From NCBI RefSeq assembly GCF_000747525.1, contig NZ_CP009278.1, positions 124,001 through 188,000 of the forward strand: a stretch of DNA of 64,000 bases. The letters run 5' to 3'. A program made the position numbers and the translations under genes. Under the pieces are notes generated by a model, which saw only the letters and a program-made list of their open reading frames with translations, searched no databases and was not told where the DNA came from. Below are positions 26,524 through 35,774 of the stretch, piece by piece (within the stretch, counting starts at the first letter, position 1; each line of letters starts with the position of its first letter). Origin of the DNA: Sphingobacterium sp. ML3W (GTDB lineage: Bacteria > Bacteroidota > Bacteroidia > Sphingobacteriales > Sphingobacteriaceae).

Positions 26524-27195
26524 CTAATCATTATCAATCGCTTCGTGTAAATATTGCTTTAAAGGGAGCATTGCTTTATAAGAAGCGATTATATTACCTA
26601 AAGCATCTTTACCGGTCAATACAGTATCTGCTATATTTTTATGTGTTACAAAGCTTTTTAACTTCAAGAATTCTATCTCCGGATGTGTGGCATCGTAACC
26701 TGCTGGAGGTCGTTTAAGTTTATCTTCAGTCTCTAAAGATAGGTCATGCTGTTGTTTCAGATCTTCAACTATTGAATTAAAGCTGTCGCCATTATAATCG
26801 ATTTCCTGACGAATAGCATCCAAATGCTTTTTGGCTGGTCGCCAGTAACCACATGCTATAAATGATTTACCTGGGGATATATGAATATAATATTCAGGAC
26901 CGTCCAATTTTCTTCCATCAATAGAAATCCCTGCTCCAAACCAATTCTTATAAGGTGTTTTATCTTTTGAAAAACGGGTATCACGGTAGATACGAAATAA
27001 ACATTTATTTGCTTGAATATCTGTTGTAATATGTGGATCAAACTGAGACAATTCAGTAATCAAGTCACCTACAAACTGACGTACATCAGCCAATGCAGTT
27101 TCATATCGATCTTTTTCTTCAGCAAACCATTCGCGTGTATTGTTATTTTGCAAATCCTCTAAAAAGGTGAAGGTATTTTGGTTTAAATGTCCCAT
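26524..27195 (-). CDS. DUF2461 domain protein
   Basis: A 223-residue cytoplasmic protein of the DUF2461 family (TIGR02453 type). The hallmarks NTREWFAEEKDRYE, FRIYRDTRFSKDKTPYKNWFGAGIS, GYWRPAKKHLDAIRQEID and the closing FVTHKNIADT are visible. The function is unknown; homologues are widespread and single-domain. It lies 10 bases after the cdsA stop on the same strand and probably ends the CPBP-DUF2007-cdsA operon. Confidence 0.85.
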   Translation of the reverse strand: MGHLNQNTFTFLEDLQNNNTREWFAEEKDRYETALADVRQFVGDLITELSQFDPHITTDIQANKCLFRIYRDTRFSKDKTPYKNWFGAGISIDGRKLDGPEYYIHISPGKSFIACGYWRPAKKHLDAIRQEIDYNGDSFNSIVEDLKQQHDLSLETEDKLKRPPAGYDATHPEIEFLKLKSFVTHKNIADTVLTGKDALGNIIASYKAMLPLKQYLHEAIDND

Positions 27196-27205
27196 ATATT
27201 TATTC

Positions 27206-28006
27206 TTAATTTACTAACAATAAAAGTAAATAAACTAAAGGTGCGGCGATCAACAAACCATCAAATCTGTCCAAAAACCCACCGTGTCCTGGTAAGATAT
27301 GACCCGAATCTTTCACATTTAAGCTACGTTTCAGCATAGATTCCACCAAGTCACCTAATGTACCAAACACAGCAATGATCACGGCTACAAGTATCCATTG
27401 CCACTGTGGTATAGTGCCAAAATACTGAGCAAGGAATACTGATACCAGTACCGCTAAAATAATGCCCCCCAAAAAGCCTTCCCAAGTTTTCTTCGGAGAA
27501 ATGCGTTCAAATAATTTATGTTTTCCTAAAGACCTTCCTGCCAAATATGCACCGGTATCACTCGTCCATAATAGAATCATGAATCCTAAGGGGATAAAAT
27601 GATTAAATTCTGCATCAATAAAACCTAATCGTGTAAAACAATAAAACGGAAATCCGACATAAAGAATACCTAAAAGAGTAAAACCAATATCGTTAAAGGG
27701 AAATCCTCTTTTTTGAAAAAGAGCCTGTATATAAATTCCTAAGAGAAACGGAATAGTTAACAAAATAAATTTTGCCTCCAACAAACCCAAACTAAATAGG
27801 GCAGTAGTGATAAATAAAACAAAAGTGGTCAATATGCCTAAAAACTGATTGGGTTTTCTTTCATCAGAACTCACAATACCATAAAACTCATATAGGCACC
27901 AAGCGGTTAATACAGTAAAAAAACCTAAGAACACACTTGCACCCAATAGCATGGCACCCACCATGATAATAATGAAGAAAAATCCAGTAATAGCTCTAGT
28001 TTTCAT
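27206..28006 (-). CDS. cdsA: Phosphatidate cytidylyltransferase
   Basis: A 266-residue membrane enzyme that makes CDP-diacylglycerol from phosphatidic acid and CTP, the precursor of all phospholipids. Eight or so hydrophobic segments precede the CDS signature SMLKRSLNVKDSGHILPGHGGFLDRFDGLL at the C-terminus (about residues 222-251), with SDTGAYLAGRSLGKHKLFERISPKKTWEG upstream. The ATG at 28006 is preferred over a TTG ten codons earlier that would lie inside the DUF2007 gene. One base separates it from that gene. Confidence 0.94.
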   Translation of the reverse strand: MKTRAITGFFFIIIMVGAMLLGASVFLGFFTVLTAWCLYEFYGIVSSDERKPNQFLGILTTFVLFITTALFSLGLLEAKFILLTIPFLLGIYIQALFQKRGFPFNDIGFTLLGILYVGFPFYCFTRLGFIDAEFNHFIPLGFMILLWTSDTGAYLAGRSLGKHKLFERISPKKTWEGFLGGIILAVLVSVFLAQYFGTIPQWQWILVAVIIAVFGTLGDLVESMLKRSLNVKDSGHILPGHGGFLDRFDGLLIAAPLVYLLLLLVN

Positions 28007-28007
28007 G

Positions 28008-28223
28008 CTAATTTTCTTTTTCTGTCGTTGAATCAATAAGACTTATTGCCTGCTCTTCATCTTCCTGATTGACATAAAGCTCGATCTTACCAAAAACAAG
28101 ATAAGATGAATCTTGCTTATTCAACACAATAGCAGGTATACCGCTTTCTTCTAACATTTGTTTGACGATTTCAGCTTCTATTGCATTTGCATAGATTTTA
28201 ATCTTCTTCCAGCCTTGTTCCAT
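28008..28223 (-). CDS. DUF2007 small protein
   Basis: A 71-residue protein. The pattern KIKIYANAIEAEIVKQMLEESGIPAIVLNKQDSSYL...GKIELYVNQEDEEQAISLI is the DUF2007 (putative signal-transducing) domain, a beta-alpha-beta fold resembling PII-like and ferredoxin-like domains. It overlaps the upstream CPBP gene by 26 bases and sits one base from cdsA, so the three are tightly coupled. Its role is unknown. Confidence 0.85.
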   Translation of the reverse strand: MEQGWKKIKIYANAIEAEIVKQMLEESGIPAIVLNKQDSSYLVFGKIELYVNQEDEEQAISLIDSTTEKEN

Positions 28224-29136
28224 GTACTATTTTTTTAGTTGAATGATAATATAATATTACAAAAATAGCAGTAAATATTAAGCTTGCAAGATAAACCCAA
28301 TTTGGTTCTTGTTCAAAAACATTCATTTCCTCAAAACCCATTCCTTTTCTTGTGTAGTAGAATGCAATAACCGTGGCACTTGCATTATTGATAAAATGCC
28401 CGAAAATCGGTAAATAGATGTTTTTACTCCACACATAAAGATAGCCAAAGAAAGCGCCAAGCAACATTCTCGGGAAGAATCCAAAGAATTGCATATGAAA
28501 GGCACTAAATAATATGGCTACTACCCAGATGACGACATGCTTATTGGCAATCCAGCGTCCAAATATATTTTGAAGACAACCTCTAAAAACCATCTCTTCC
28601 CCAATAGCAGGCACAACTGCTAATATAAAGAGATTGATAAAAAGCCCCGACCACGTAGACTCCTCTACAATCTTTTTTGTCATAACAGCAGCACTATCCT
28701 CGCTCGCTCTCATCCATTGTTGCACCCCTTGAAGACTTTCTGGCAATTGCATCGACTCATTCCAATATGAAATAACAGACATCATCGGGATAAAGCACAG
28801 CATCGCAGCAAAGACAAAAAGATACTGTCGCAAGGAAACCTGTTTAAGTCTTTCAAAATATAGGTTAGCTCCCAATTCTGTACGATATAAAAGCCAAGCA
28901 GGTAAAATAAAAGTAGCAATACTACTGCTGAGCAGCAGCATCTTAAGAGCACCCGAGCTATCTTGTAAAAAAGAAAAACTGAAAGAATTATCAGGATGCA
29001 AAATTTTCATATACAGCCCGACCAACCCCATAAATAATAATTGAATGCTCGTGCCTAAAACAATCATATATAACAATAATTTAATTAATGATTTTCCGGG
29101 GCTAATCTTGGTTGTTAATTCTTCCATGTAATACAT
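28198..29136 (-). CDS. CPBP family intramembrane metalloprotease
   Basis: A 312-residue polytopic membrane protein with about eight helices. The CPBP/ABI motifs are clear: GEEMVFRGCLQN (the catalytic Glu pair near residue 180), FSAFHMQFFGFFPRMLLGAFFGYLY with a metal His, and IYLPIFGHFINNASA with another. In eukaryotes such enzymes cleave prenylated proteins; in bacteria the targets are mostly unknown. There is a second Met at codon 4. It heads an operon with DUF2007, cdsA and DUF2461. Confidence 0.88.
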   Translation of the reverse strand: MYYMEELTTKISPGKSLIKLLLYMIVLGTSIQLLFMGLVGLYMKILHPDNSFSFSFLQDSSGALKMLLLSSSIATFILPAWLLYRTELGANLYFERLKQVSLRQYLFVFAAMLCFIPMMSVISYWNESMQLPESLQGVQQWMRASEDSAAVMTKKIVEESTWSGLFINLFILAVVPAIGEEMVFRGCLQNIFGRWIANKHVVIWVVAILFSAFHMQFFGFFPRMLLGAFFGYLYVWSKNIYLPIFGHFINNASATVIAFYYTRKGMGFEEMNVFEQEPNWVYLASLIFTAIFVILYYHSTKKIVHGTRLEED

Positions 29137-29363
29137 TCCTTTTTTTGATAAACTTAAATAAATTAGATTAGATTTCCGATATCATTGCAGCGATATAACT
29201 GCTTATTCTTGGTTTTTATATGTTGTAAACATCTTTACAAGACCCTAGAAGGATGCTAATACTTAATATGCATAAAAATGAGGTATTAGCTATTTAAAAT
29301 TGAGCGATTTCTCTCCCGTTTTGTAAATAGTATAAATCAACTTGAAAGCGTGCAATAGCTACA

Positions 29364-29410
29364 TATAAAAATGGCCCGTTTCATACCATATGAAACGGGC
29401 CATTTTTATA
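29364..29410. terminator. Strong terminator after the second S41 peptidase gene
   Basis: A perfect 22-bp stem (arms 29364-29385 and 29389-29410) with core ATGGCCCGTTTCATA and a 3-base loop, and with A/T-runs on both flanks. Apart from this hairpin, the stretch 29137-29423 shows nothing recognisable. Confidence 0.85.
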
Positions 29411-29423
29411 TTAAATTATCAGA

Positions 29424-32400
29424 TTAATTGACACGAACAGGATCCGCGGGCTTTTTCAAATCTTTGTATGGATAAGTTTTCATTTCTTCCAACAAGATTT
29501 GAACGGTTTTCTCCAACTGAGGATCGCGACCTTCAATTAAATCTTTTGGTGTTTGCTCGATAAAAATATCTGGCGCAACTCCCTCATTCTCGATAATATA
29601 ATTCCCTTTCAAATCATAAACTCCGAAATTTGGTGATGTAATCTTTCCACCATCTAACAATGGAGGATAGCCACTGATCCCAACCAAAATGCCCATGGTG
29701 GTACGACCTACCAATTTACCCAATCCTTTATGGCGGAACATATAAGGCATCATGTCACCACCAGAACCCGCATTTTCATTGATGATCATCGCTTTTGGAC
29801 CATATATACCATTACCTGGTGTATTGAACCCTTTTCCATCACGAATTCCCCATCCTGCTATTAAATCGCGGGACAACAGATCAATCACATAGTCGGCAAC
29901 CCAACCACCACCATTATTACGTTCATCAATCAAAACGGCTTTTTTATCCATTTGAGAGAAGTAATAGCGATTAAATGCAGTATATCCTTCAGCACCTGTA
30001 TTGGGCATATAGATATAGGCAATCTGACCTTTACTCAAGTCTTCTACACGTTTTCTATTTCGCTCCATCCATTCTGTACTCCTCAAGCTCATCTCATCAG
30101 AAAATGATATCGGTTTCACAACATATTCTTTAGCACCAACTAAACTAGGTTTCGTATTGACTTTTATACTCACTTGTTTACCTACTGTATTATCAAATAA
30201 ACTGTAAAAGTCCACATCCGCCGTTACTGCGCTACCATTAACTGCAACTAGATACATCCCTGTTTTAATGTTTAATCCAGGTTCTGATAATGGAGCCTTG
30301 AAGGATGGATTCCAGTCCAATCGCGTAAAGATTTTATCAATTTTATAGAATCCTTTATCAACCGAATAATCTGCTCCCAATACCCCTACACTCACTGAAG
30401 GTCCACTTGGCTGGTCACCAGGATAGATATAATTATGACCTACAACCATCTCACCCATCATCTCATTCAGTAGATAACCTAAATCAGAACGATGACTGAC
30501 ATACGGTAGAAACTTTTGGTACTTTTCTTTAATGGCATTCCAATCTGCACCATGCATATTTTCAACATAGAAATAATCTTTCTGCATTGCCCATACCTCA
30601 TCAAAGATCTGCTTCCACTCAGCAACAGGGTCAACCAATTGTTTGATATTATCTAACTTCAACGCTCCTGTAGTTGGGCTTGCAACCTTCTGACCGGCAT
30701 TGACAATATTGATACCAGCACTGGTTTGAATGATCATCTTCTTACCATCTTCACTGATCGCATAAGAACGGATACCTGCAACAAGATCCTTTTCTTTCAA
30801 ATCTGTAAAATCAAAAGCATTTAAGGTCCCATTTTTCACATAGGTCAATTGATTTGCTACTCCTCCATTGATGCCGTAGATCCCTTCACCAATTGGAAGT
30901 GCAATAATGCGATTGTTGATATTATCAAAATCTATGGCCGTAGGTTGAACAGCCAATTTAGCAGCTTCCTTCTTTGGCTCTTCTTTCTTATTCTCTTTCC
31001 CCTTTTTATCAGCTTTTGTTGTTTCTTTCGATTTTTCTATTTCATCTTTATCTTCCTTTACAGTTTCTTCATCGCTTTCATTCTTGAAAATAGAGGCCGT
31101 TTTACTGGATAAAATAAATGCATATGCCGAGTAGTTTGCACGTCTCTCTGTCGCTGACATATGAAGTCCAGAATTTGTCAAACCGACATTAGTACTTGCC
31201 GTAAAAAACAAATATTTACCATCCCTACTAAAAGAAGTTGCTCGTATAGCACTCATACCATCAGTAATCTGTGTGCTTTTTTTACTGTCGATATGATATA
31301 AAAACATAGCAGGAACCGCATTTGGGAGTGTCTTTATATAAGAAATCCATTTCGAATCAGGTGACCAGCTAGGCTGAAAATGATTATATACACGCCCCGT
31401 TTGCGCACTTTCAATATCTGCATCTACCTTGACAATTTTTCTCGTATCAATATCAATGTAAAATAGATTTAAATGTGAATCGTTATAGAACAGTTTTTTC
31501 GAATCTGGAGACCATGTCGGTTCAAAATAAAAATTAGATTCGCCTAATGTATAAGTTAAAGGCTCATCTTTTCCAAATTGATCACGCAATTGGAGTACAT
31601 ATTTTCCTTTCTCACTCGAAATATAAGATATCCATTTACCATTGGGAGACCAACTCGGAAAGCGTTCATGGACTCCAGGTGAATTTGAAATGTTACGCGC
31701 ATCACCTTTTTCTTTTGGCACTGAGAAGATCTCACCTCTCGCTTCAATCAACGCACGTTGCCCCGTAGGTGAAATTGTGAGACTACGTATATCAGCACGC
31801 ATGTTTTCATAATGCGGTCTTTTATACAATGCATCTCCACTCACATCGATTTTCAAAGCTGATGCTGATTTAGCATTGATATTATAGATATGGATTTTCC
31901 CTTCTTGTTCAAATGTCAATTCCGAGCCATTACCAGCTAAGGTCCTAACATCATAATCAGTGAAATTTGTTAATTTCTCCACTTTTTTTGTTTTTACATC
32001 ATAAGAGTAGATATTGACAATTTTATCACGATCAGAGAGGAAGTAAACTTTAGAATCTAGCCAAACCGGCTTTACGTCATTAGAGCGCTCTCCTGGGATT
32101 GTTTCAATTTGGTTGGTCTTAGTGTCGAAAATCCATATGGAAGGCATCCCGCCGCCTCTATAGCGCTTGAAAGCTACGCGATCGCGCTCTGTAGGGTCTG
32201 TATTTTTAATATAAGCCCAGTAACGCCCATCTTTGGAAGGACTTCCTTGGTAGGCCTCGGGCATTGGTAAAGATTTATCAAGTGTAAGCCCTGTTACCGA
32301 GGACACGTATAGACGCGGACTCAATGCATAATTAAATTCACGCGTGGTTGTATAATACACCTCATTATTATTTAACCAGCCTCTCAACACATCCGACGAA

Positions 32401-32723
32401 GGATGAAATGTAATTCTTTTCGGTTCACCTCCACTAATAGGCATGACATACACATCAGTATTACCGTCATAATTGCCAGTAAAAGCTATATTTTTACCGT
32501 CTGGGGAGATTACAGGATTTTGTTCAACTCCTGGATTTGTTGTTAATCTTCTTGGATTGGCTCCAGATTTATCCGAAATCCAGATATCTCCACCATAAAC
32601 AAAAGCAACATTTTCAGCACTAATACTGGGACTTCTCAATAGCAAAGTTTCTTGTGCTTCCACCGAGAAAGCACCTGATAATGCCACTACTAATCCTAAA
32701 AATTTAAGTTTAGTCTTTAACAT
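29424..32723 (-). CDS. Secreted tricorn-like S41 peptidase
   Basis: A 1099-residue paralogue of the product at 4078-7263. The signal peptide ends at SVEAQ. Propeller repeats (NPVISPDGKNIAF, PSWSPNGKWISYI, PTWSPDSKKLFY) run to about residue 540. A Glu/Lys-rich linker (about 547-590) joins them to a further domain, a PDZ-like segment and the S41 catalytic domain. His in VVGHNYIY (about 761) and Ser in NAGSGGDMM (about 983) are the catalytic candidates. It is probably a periplasmic peptidase for oligopeptides. A minus-7 box TATTTTTG lies on the minus strand at 32770-32763. Confidence 0.9.
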   Translation of the reverse strand: MLKTKLKFLGLVVALSGAFSVEAQETLLLRSPSISAENVAFVYGGDIWISDKSGANPRRLTTNPGVEQNPVISPDGKNIAFTGNYDGNTDVYVMPISGGEPKRITFHPSSDVLRGWLNNNEVYYTTTREFNYALSPRLYVSSVTGLTLDKSLPMPEAYQGSPSKDGRYWAYIKNTDPTERDRVAFKRYRGGGMPSIWIFDTKTNQIETIPGERSNDVKPVWLDSKVYFLSDRDKIVNIYSYDVKTKKVEKLTNFTDYDVRTLAGNGSELTFEQEGKIHIYNINAKSASALKIDVSGDALYKRPHYENMRADIRSLTISPTGQRALIEARGEIFSVPKEKGDARNISNSPGVHERFPSWSPNGKWISYISSEKGKYVLQLRDQFGKDEPLTYTLGESNFYFEPTWSPDSKKLFYNDSHLNLFYIDIDTRKIVKVDADIESAQTGRVYNHFQPSWSPDSKWISYIKTLPNAVPAMFLYHIDSKKSTQITDGMSAIRATSFSRDGKYLFFTASTNVGLTNSGLHMSATERRANYSAYAFILSSKTASIFKNESDEETVKEDKDEIEKSKETTKADKKGKENKKEEPKKEAAKLAVQPTAIDFDNINNRIIALPIGEGIYGINGGVANQLTYVKNGTLNAFDFTDLKEKDLVAGIRSYAISEDGKKMIIQTSAGINIVNAGQKVASPTTGALKLDNIKQLVDPVAEWKQIFDEVWAMQKDYFYVENMHGADWNAIKEKYQKFLPYVSHRSDLGYLLNEMMGEMVVGHNYIYPGDQPSGPSVSVGVLGADYSVDKGFYKIDKIFTRLDWNPSFKAPLSEPGLNIKTGMYLVAVNGSAVTADVDFYSLFDNTVGKQVSIKVNTKPSLVGAKEYVVKPISFSDEMSLRSTEWMERNRKRVEDLSKGQIAYIYMPNTGAEGYTAFNRYYFSQMDKKAVLIDERNNGGGWVADYVIDLLSRDLIAGWGIRDGKGFNTPGNGIYGPKAMIINENAGSGGDMMPYMFRHKGLGKLVGRTTMGILVGISGYPPLLDGGKITSPNFGVYDLKGNYIIENEGVAPDIFIEQTPKDLIEGRDPQLEKTVQILLEEMKTYPYKDLKKPADPVRVN

Positions 32724-32762
32724 ATATTTAAATTATATATAATAGGGTATTTTATTGAGTTG

Positions 32763-32770
32763 CAAAAATA
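32763..32770 (-). promoter_or_regulatory. Minus-7 box for the second S41 peptidase gene
   Basis: Read on the minus strand as TATTTTTG, an exact TAnnTTTG match, with the ATG at 32723 about 40 bases downstream. Confidence 0.5.
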
Positions 32771-32825
32771 ATCAATAATTTAGCATTCAGCTGCTATAAG
32801 CTATTTATATCAAATAAGTTGCAAT

Positions 32826-32856
32826 AAAAAAGCCCCAATTTTTCAATTGGGGCTAT
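32826..32856 (-). terminator. Terminator of the zinc-ribbon/Nif3 operon
   Basis: AGCCCCAATT pairs with AATTGGGGCT around TTTC. The U-run is on the minus-strand transcript, in line with the operon upstream of it. Confidence 0.85.
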
Positions 32857-32877
32857 AAATATCAATATGTATGGTCC

Positions 32878-33630
32878 TTAAAAACCGTAATCTTGTTCAA
32901 TTTCTAAAACAACACCTTCATCCACTAATACACGTCCACAGTGTTCACAGATAATTATTTTCTTACGCTGACGGATTTCAGATTGTAATTGTGCAGGAAT
33001 CTTATTGTGACATCCAGAACAGCTATCGCGGTCGATTGAAACAACTGCTAAACCATTTTTGAATGAATTACGTAAGCGGTAATATACTTTATTTAAACGC
33101 TCATCAATGTCACCTTCAGCTTTTGCAGCCTTAGTTAACAAATCATCTTCGTCTTTTTGAGTTTCAGAAGTAATTGTTTCCAATTCTTTCTTTTTACCTT
33201 CTAACTCACTTTTATTATAATCTAAATTAGATACTGTCGTATCGTAGTTTTCTGTTTTGTTACGAATTTCGAATTCAAATTCTTTAATTCTTTTTTCACA
33301 AACTTGGATTTCTAATCCTTGAATTTCAATTTCTTTCGATATAGCATCATATTCACGATTGTTCTTTACTTCGTTCAATTGGCTTTCATATTTCTTGATT
33401 GCCGCTTGAGCGTCTTTAATCATGTTCTTACGCTTAACGATAGAATCTTCTAACTCATCTAAGTCTGTTCTGATCTTTTCGATACGTGTTTCTAAACCCG
33501 CAATTTCATCTTCAAGATCTGCAACCTCGATAGGTAATTCTCCTCTAATTTGGCGAATTTTATCTACTTTAGTATGTATGGCCTGTAATAACCATAATGC
33601 TTTCAATTTTTGTTCTACGGTTTGTTCCAT
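32878..33630 (-). CDS. Coiled-coil zinc-ribbon protein (CT398-like)
   Basis: A 250-residue cytoplasmic protein. About 190 residues of heptad-like helices (EVADLEDEIAGLETRIEKIRTDLDELEDSIVKRK...) form a long antiparallel coiled coil, ending in a C4 zinc ribbon with SCSGCHNKIPAQ and IICEHCGRVL. It resembles the CT398/FlgZ-like and 'zinc ribbon domain' proteins found next to Nif3 in many bacteria; the function is unsettled, possibly nucleic-acid related. Its ATG overlaps the Nif3 stop (TGATG), so the two are translationally coupled. A TTG two codons upstream is ignored. Confidence 0.85.
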   Translation of the reverse strand: MEQTVEQKLKALWLLQAIHTKVDKIRQIRGELPIEVADLEDEIAGLETRIEKIRTDLDELEDSIVKRKNMIKDAQAAIKKYESQLNEVKNNREYDAISKEIEIQGLEIQVCEKRIKEFEFEIRNKTENYDTTVSNLDYNKSELEGKKKELETITSETQKDEDDLLTKAAKAEGDIDERLNKVYYRLRNSFKNGLAVVSIDRDSCSGCHNKIPAQLQSEIRQRKKIIICEHCGRVLVDEGVVLEIEQDYGF

Positions 33631-34730
33631 CAACAATAGTGTTTTATAGGATTTGTATCTACTTCTGTTATTAGGACTGCAAAGTTAGGAAATTTTTCTG
33701 TAATTATATCGAACAATAATTCTTGCGTAAATTGTTCGCTTTCATAATGTCCAATATCTGCAATCACAATTTCATTCTCAGCATCAAAAAACTCATGATA
33801 TTTATAATCTGCAGTGACAAAAAAATCAGCTCCAGAGCGTTTGGCAGCATTTAATAAAAAGCCCCCTGAACCACCACATACAGCGACTCTGGATACAGGC
33901 TTTCCTTGTAAAGCCGTGTGCTTAATAACGTGAAGATTCAAATTATTTTTCAAATAAGCTAAAAAGTCTAATTCGGACATCGGATTTTCTAAATTTCCAA
34001 TGACTCCAGCGCCCACTTCCTGATCTTTATTTTCCAATCTAATAGCATCATATGCCACTTCCTCATAAGGATGGGAAGCATACATAGCAATCAGTACTTT
34101 ACGTTCTATTGCCTTCGTATAGATGACTTCAATCCGAGTTTCTTCTACTCTTTCCTGTACTCCAATTTCTCCAATAGTTGGCTCTGCACCTCGATTAGGT
34201 CTAAAGGTACCATAACCTGCGGTATTGAAGCTGCATTGATCATACTTAGCCCCAACTCGACCAGCACCAGCTTCGAAAAGTGCTTCTCTCACCGATTCTA
34301 CGTGGCTCCTTGGAACATATACCACGAGCTTATATAAAAGATTAGATTTTGGTTCTAAAATTGCTTGATTTTGCAAGGCCAATAGAGTAGCTATCTTAGA
34401 GTTTACCCCCCCAGTTACGTTATCCAAATTTGTATGGATAGCATATAAAGCAATGTTATTTTGAATTGCTTTGATCACTGTTCTTTCTACATAATTGTTT
34501 CCATTGAATCTTTTTAATCCTTTAAAAACAATAGGGTGGTGGGAGACAATCAAATTACAACCTTTGGCAATTGCATCAGCTACTACAGCTTCCGTACAAT
34601 CCAAAGAAATCAATATTTTTGAAACCTCCTGATCTGGATTACCAACAATCAAACCCGAATTGTCATAGGATTCTTGTAGATCCAATGGCGCTATCTGTTC
34701 CAAATAAGATGTAATTTCTTTAATCTTCAT
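33630..34730 (-). CDS. Nif3-like dinuclear metal centre protein
   Basis: A 366-residue protein of the Nif3/YqfO family. The metal ligands are in IVSHHPIVFKG (about residues 60-70), YAIHTNLDN (about 96-104) and the C-terminal DIGHYESEQF. The middle section (about 130-240, YKLVVYVPRSHVESVREALFEAGAGRVG...) is the PII-like insertion of long Nif3 proteins. GTP cyclohydrolase type 2 activity was annotated historically; the real function is uncertain. It overlaps the upstream DUF4328-like gene by 11 bases and the zinc-ribbon gene by one. Confidence 0.9.
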   Translation of the reverse strand: MKIKEITSYLEQIAPLDLQESYDNSGLIVGNPDQEVSKILISLDCTEAVVADAIAKGCNLIVSHHPIVFKGLKRFNGNNYVERTVIKAIQNNIALYAIHTNLDNVTGGVNSKIATLLALQNQAILEPKSNLLYKLVVYVPRSHVESVREALFEAGAGRVGAKYDQCSFNTAGYGTFRPNRGAEPTIGEIGVQERVEETRIEVIYTKAIERKVLIAMYASHPYEEVAYDAIRLENKDQEVGAGVIGNLENPMSELDFLAYLKNNLNLHVIKHTALQGKPVSRVAVCGGSGGFLLNAAKRSGADFFVTADYKYHEFFDAENEIVIADIGHYESEQFTQELLFDIITEKFPNFAVLITEVDTNPIKHYC

Positions 34731-35217
34731 GTGTCTTTTCTAATTCTTCTTGTGATCTGAAAGTATTGTGTTGCTCTAATATACGTTTATAATTATTTAT
34801 TTCAATCCAATAGTTGATCATAGTGATGAAATGAAAGATAAGAGCTAGAGCAGCAATAGGATAAAGAGGTATATTCGTAGCTAAATATACCCAACTATAG
34901 AGAGAACCCTTTTTATAGCTAGGTGCCTCTTCAGTCGCAATCTTACGGTCATAAAATTCATTAATCAAAGAATCTCTCAAATGCTTTGCCACTTCAAAAT
35001 TCCAGTAAATATTAAAAAATGGAATAGCTATTCCAAATACTTGATTGGGTTTTATACATTGATTTTCTATCGCAATCAGTTTTAAAGTCTTTCTGATCGT
35101 ATTGGCAAAAAATAACCAGATAATAATACGGACAGTCCATACCGCAATCACTGTATAAATAAACTCAGGCTTAGAAATTTCTTTCAATAGCTGTTCTTGT
35201 AATTCTGCTTGATCCAT
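34720..35217 (-). CDS. DUF4328-like membrane protein
   Basis: A 165-residue protein with about three hydrophobic segments (IYTVIAVWTVRIIIWLFFA, VFGIAIPFFNIYWNF, and LIFHFITMINYW). The segment NQVFGIAIPFFNIYWNFEVAKHLRDSL resembles the core of DUF4328 proteins, which share this short motif; the assignment is tentative. The function is unknown. It is upstream of and overlaps nif3, and a small candidate gene ends 5 bases before it. Confidence 0.6.
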   Translation of the reverse strand: MDQAELQEQLLKEISKPEFIYTVIAVWTVRIIIWLFFANTIRKTLKLIAIENQCIKPNQVFGIAIPFFNIYWNFEVAKHLRDSLINEFYDRKIATEEAPSYKKGSLYSWVYLATNIPLYPIAALALIFHFITMINYWIEINNYKRILEQHNTFRSQEELEKTHED

Positions 35218-35222
35218 TTATG

Positions 35223-35384
35223 CTAATTCTCTTTATGAAGTAAATATACCAATTCTTTTAATTTCTTTAACTGTGAATAACGAGGTCCTGACTTTTCTAT
35301 GATTTTTTGCGTCCTTTTTCTTTTGCTATTACATAATAGTAATATCGAGCCTGATTTTACCGTCATCTCGGTAAATCTACGCAT
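35223..35384 (-). CDS. Possible 53-residue basic small protein
   Basis: An ATG-started frame encoding MRRFTEMTVKSGS and then a strongly basic helix-forming part (SKRKRTQKIIEKSG, LKKLKELVYLLHKE). It ends 5 bases before the DUF4328-like ATG on the same strand, as an operon gene would. I recognise no family, and a chance frame in a 557-base gap cannot be excluded. If real, the charge suggests a nucleic-acid-binding or regulatory peptide. Confidence 0.3.
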   Translation of the reverse strand: MRRFTEMTVKSGSILLLCNSKRKRTQKIIEKSGPRYSQLKKLKELVYLLHKEN

Positions 35385-35405
35385 ACTTTTTTTTCGATAA
35401 ATCCA

Positions 35406-35567
35406 CTATAATTGCATCTTCGGGACCGCCGTAGAGTAGGGTGCAGCTTCCCCTTGCATAACCACAAAACCACTGACCTGATTAACAGCAAATTGAACAC
35501 TAAATGTTAAAACAAAAGTAGATATAAATAGAATAAAAACCTGATAATCAGCGCTATGACAAATAGA
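35406..35567 (-). other. 53-codon open frame with no usual start codon
   Basis: Between stops at 35568-35570 and 35406-35408 the minus strand encodes a hydrophobic stretch (YQVFILFISTFVLTFSVQF) followed by a polar tail (VSGFVVMQGEAAPYSTAV). This looks like a signal-peptide or membrane-anchor design. Apart from one Met three codons before the stop there is no ATG, GTG or TTG. It may be a remnant, a frameshifted gene or chance. The rest of the gap 35218-35774 holds no recognised feature. Confidence 0.25.
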
Positions 35568-35774
35568 CTAAAAAATATTCTCTTTAAGAATTATAGAATG
35601 AGCAAAATATCACGAAAAAAGAAATATATTTTGGAAGCTCTTTTTGTATTAATAACATGTAATTGATCACTCACTTACTTTCTAAAATAGTCTTTAAATC
35701 TATTAAAAGATGATTAACCATATTAATCATGAGCAATTTTCAAATAGGGTAGGGGAGAACTTCCATGTAGGCTG

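Noticed and set aside
30849-31112. Plus-strand phenylalanine-rich frame opposite the second S41 peptidase
   Set aside because: It mirrors the Lys/Glu-rich linker on the other strand, so the hydrophobic run is an artefact of that coding sequence.
35555-35665. 36-codon plus-strand frame starting MTNRLKNILF
   Set aside because: Short, AT-driven composition, no operon context and it overlaps the minus-strand frame; no support beyond an ATG and a stop.
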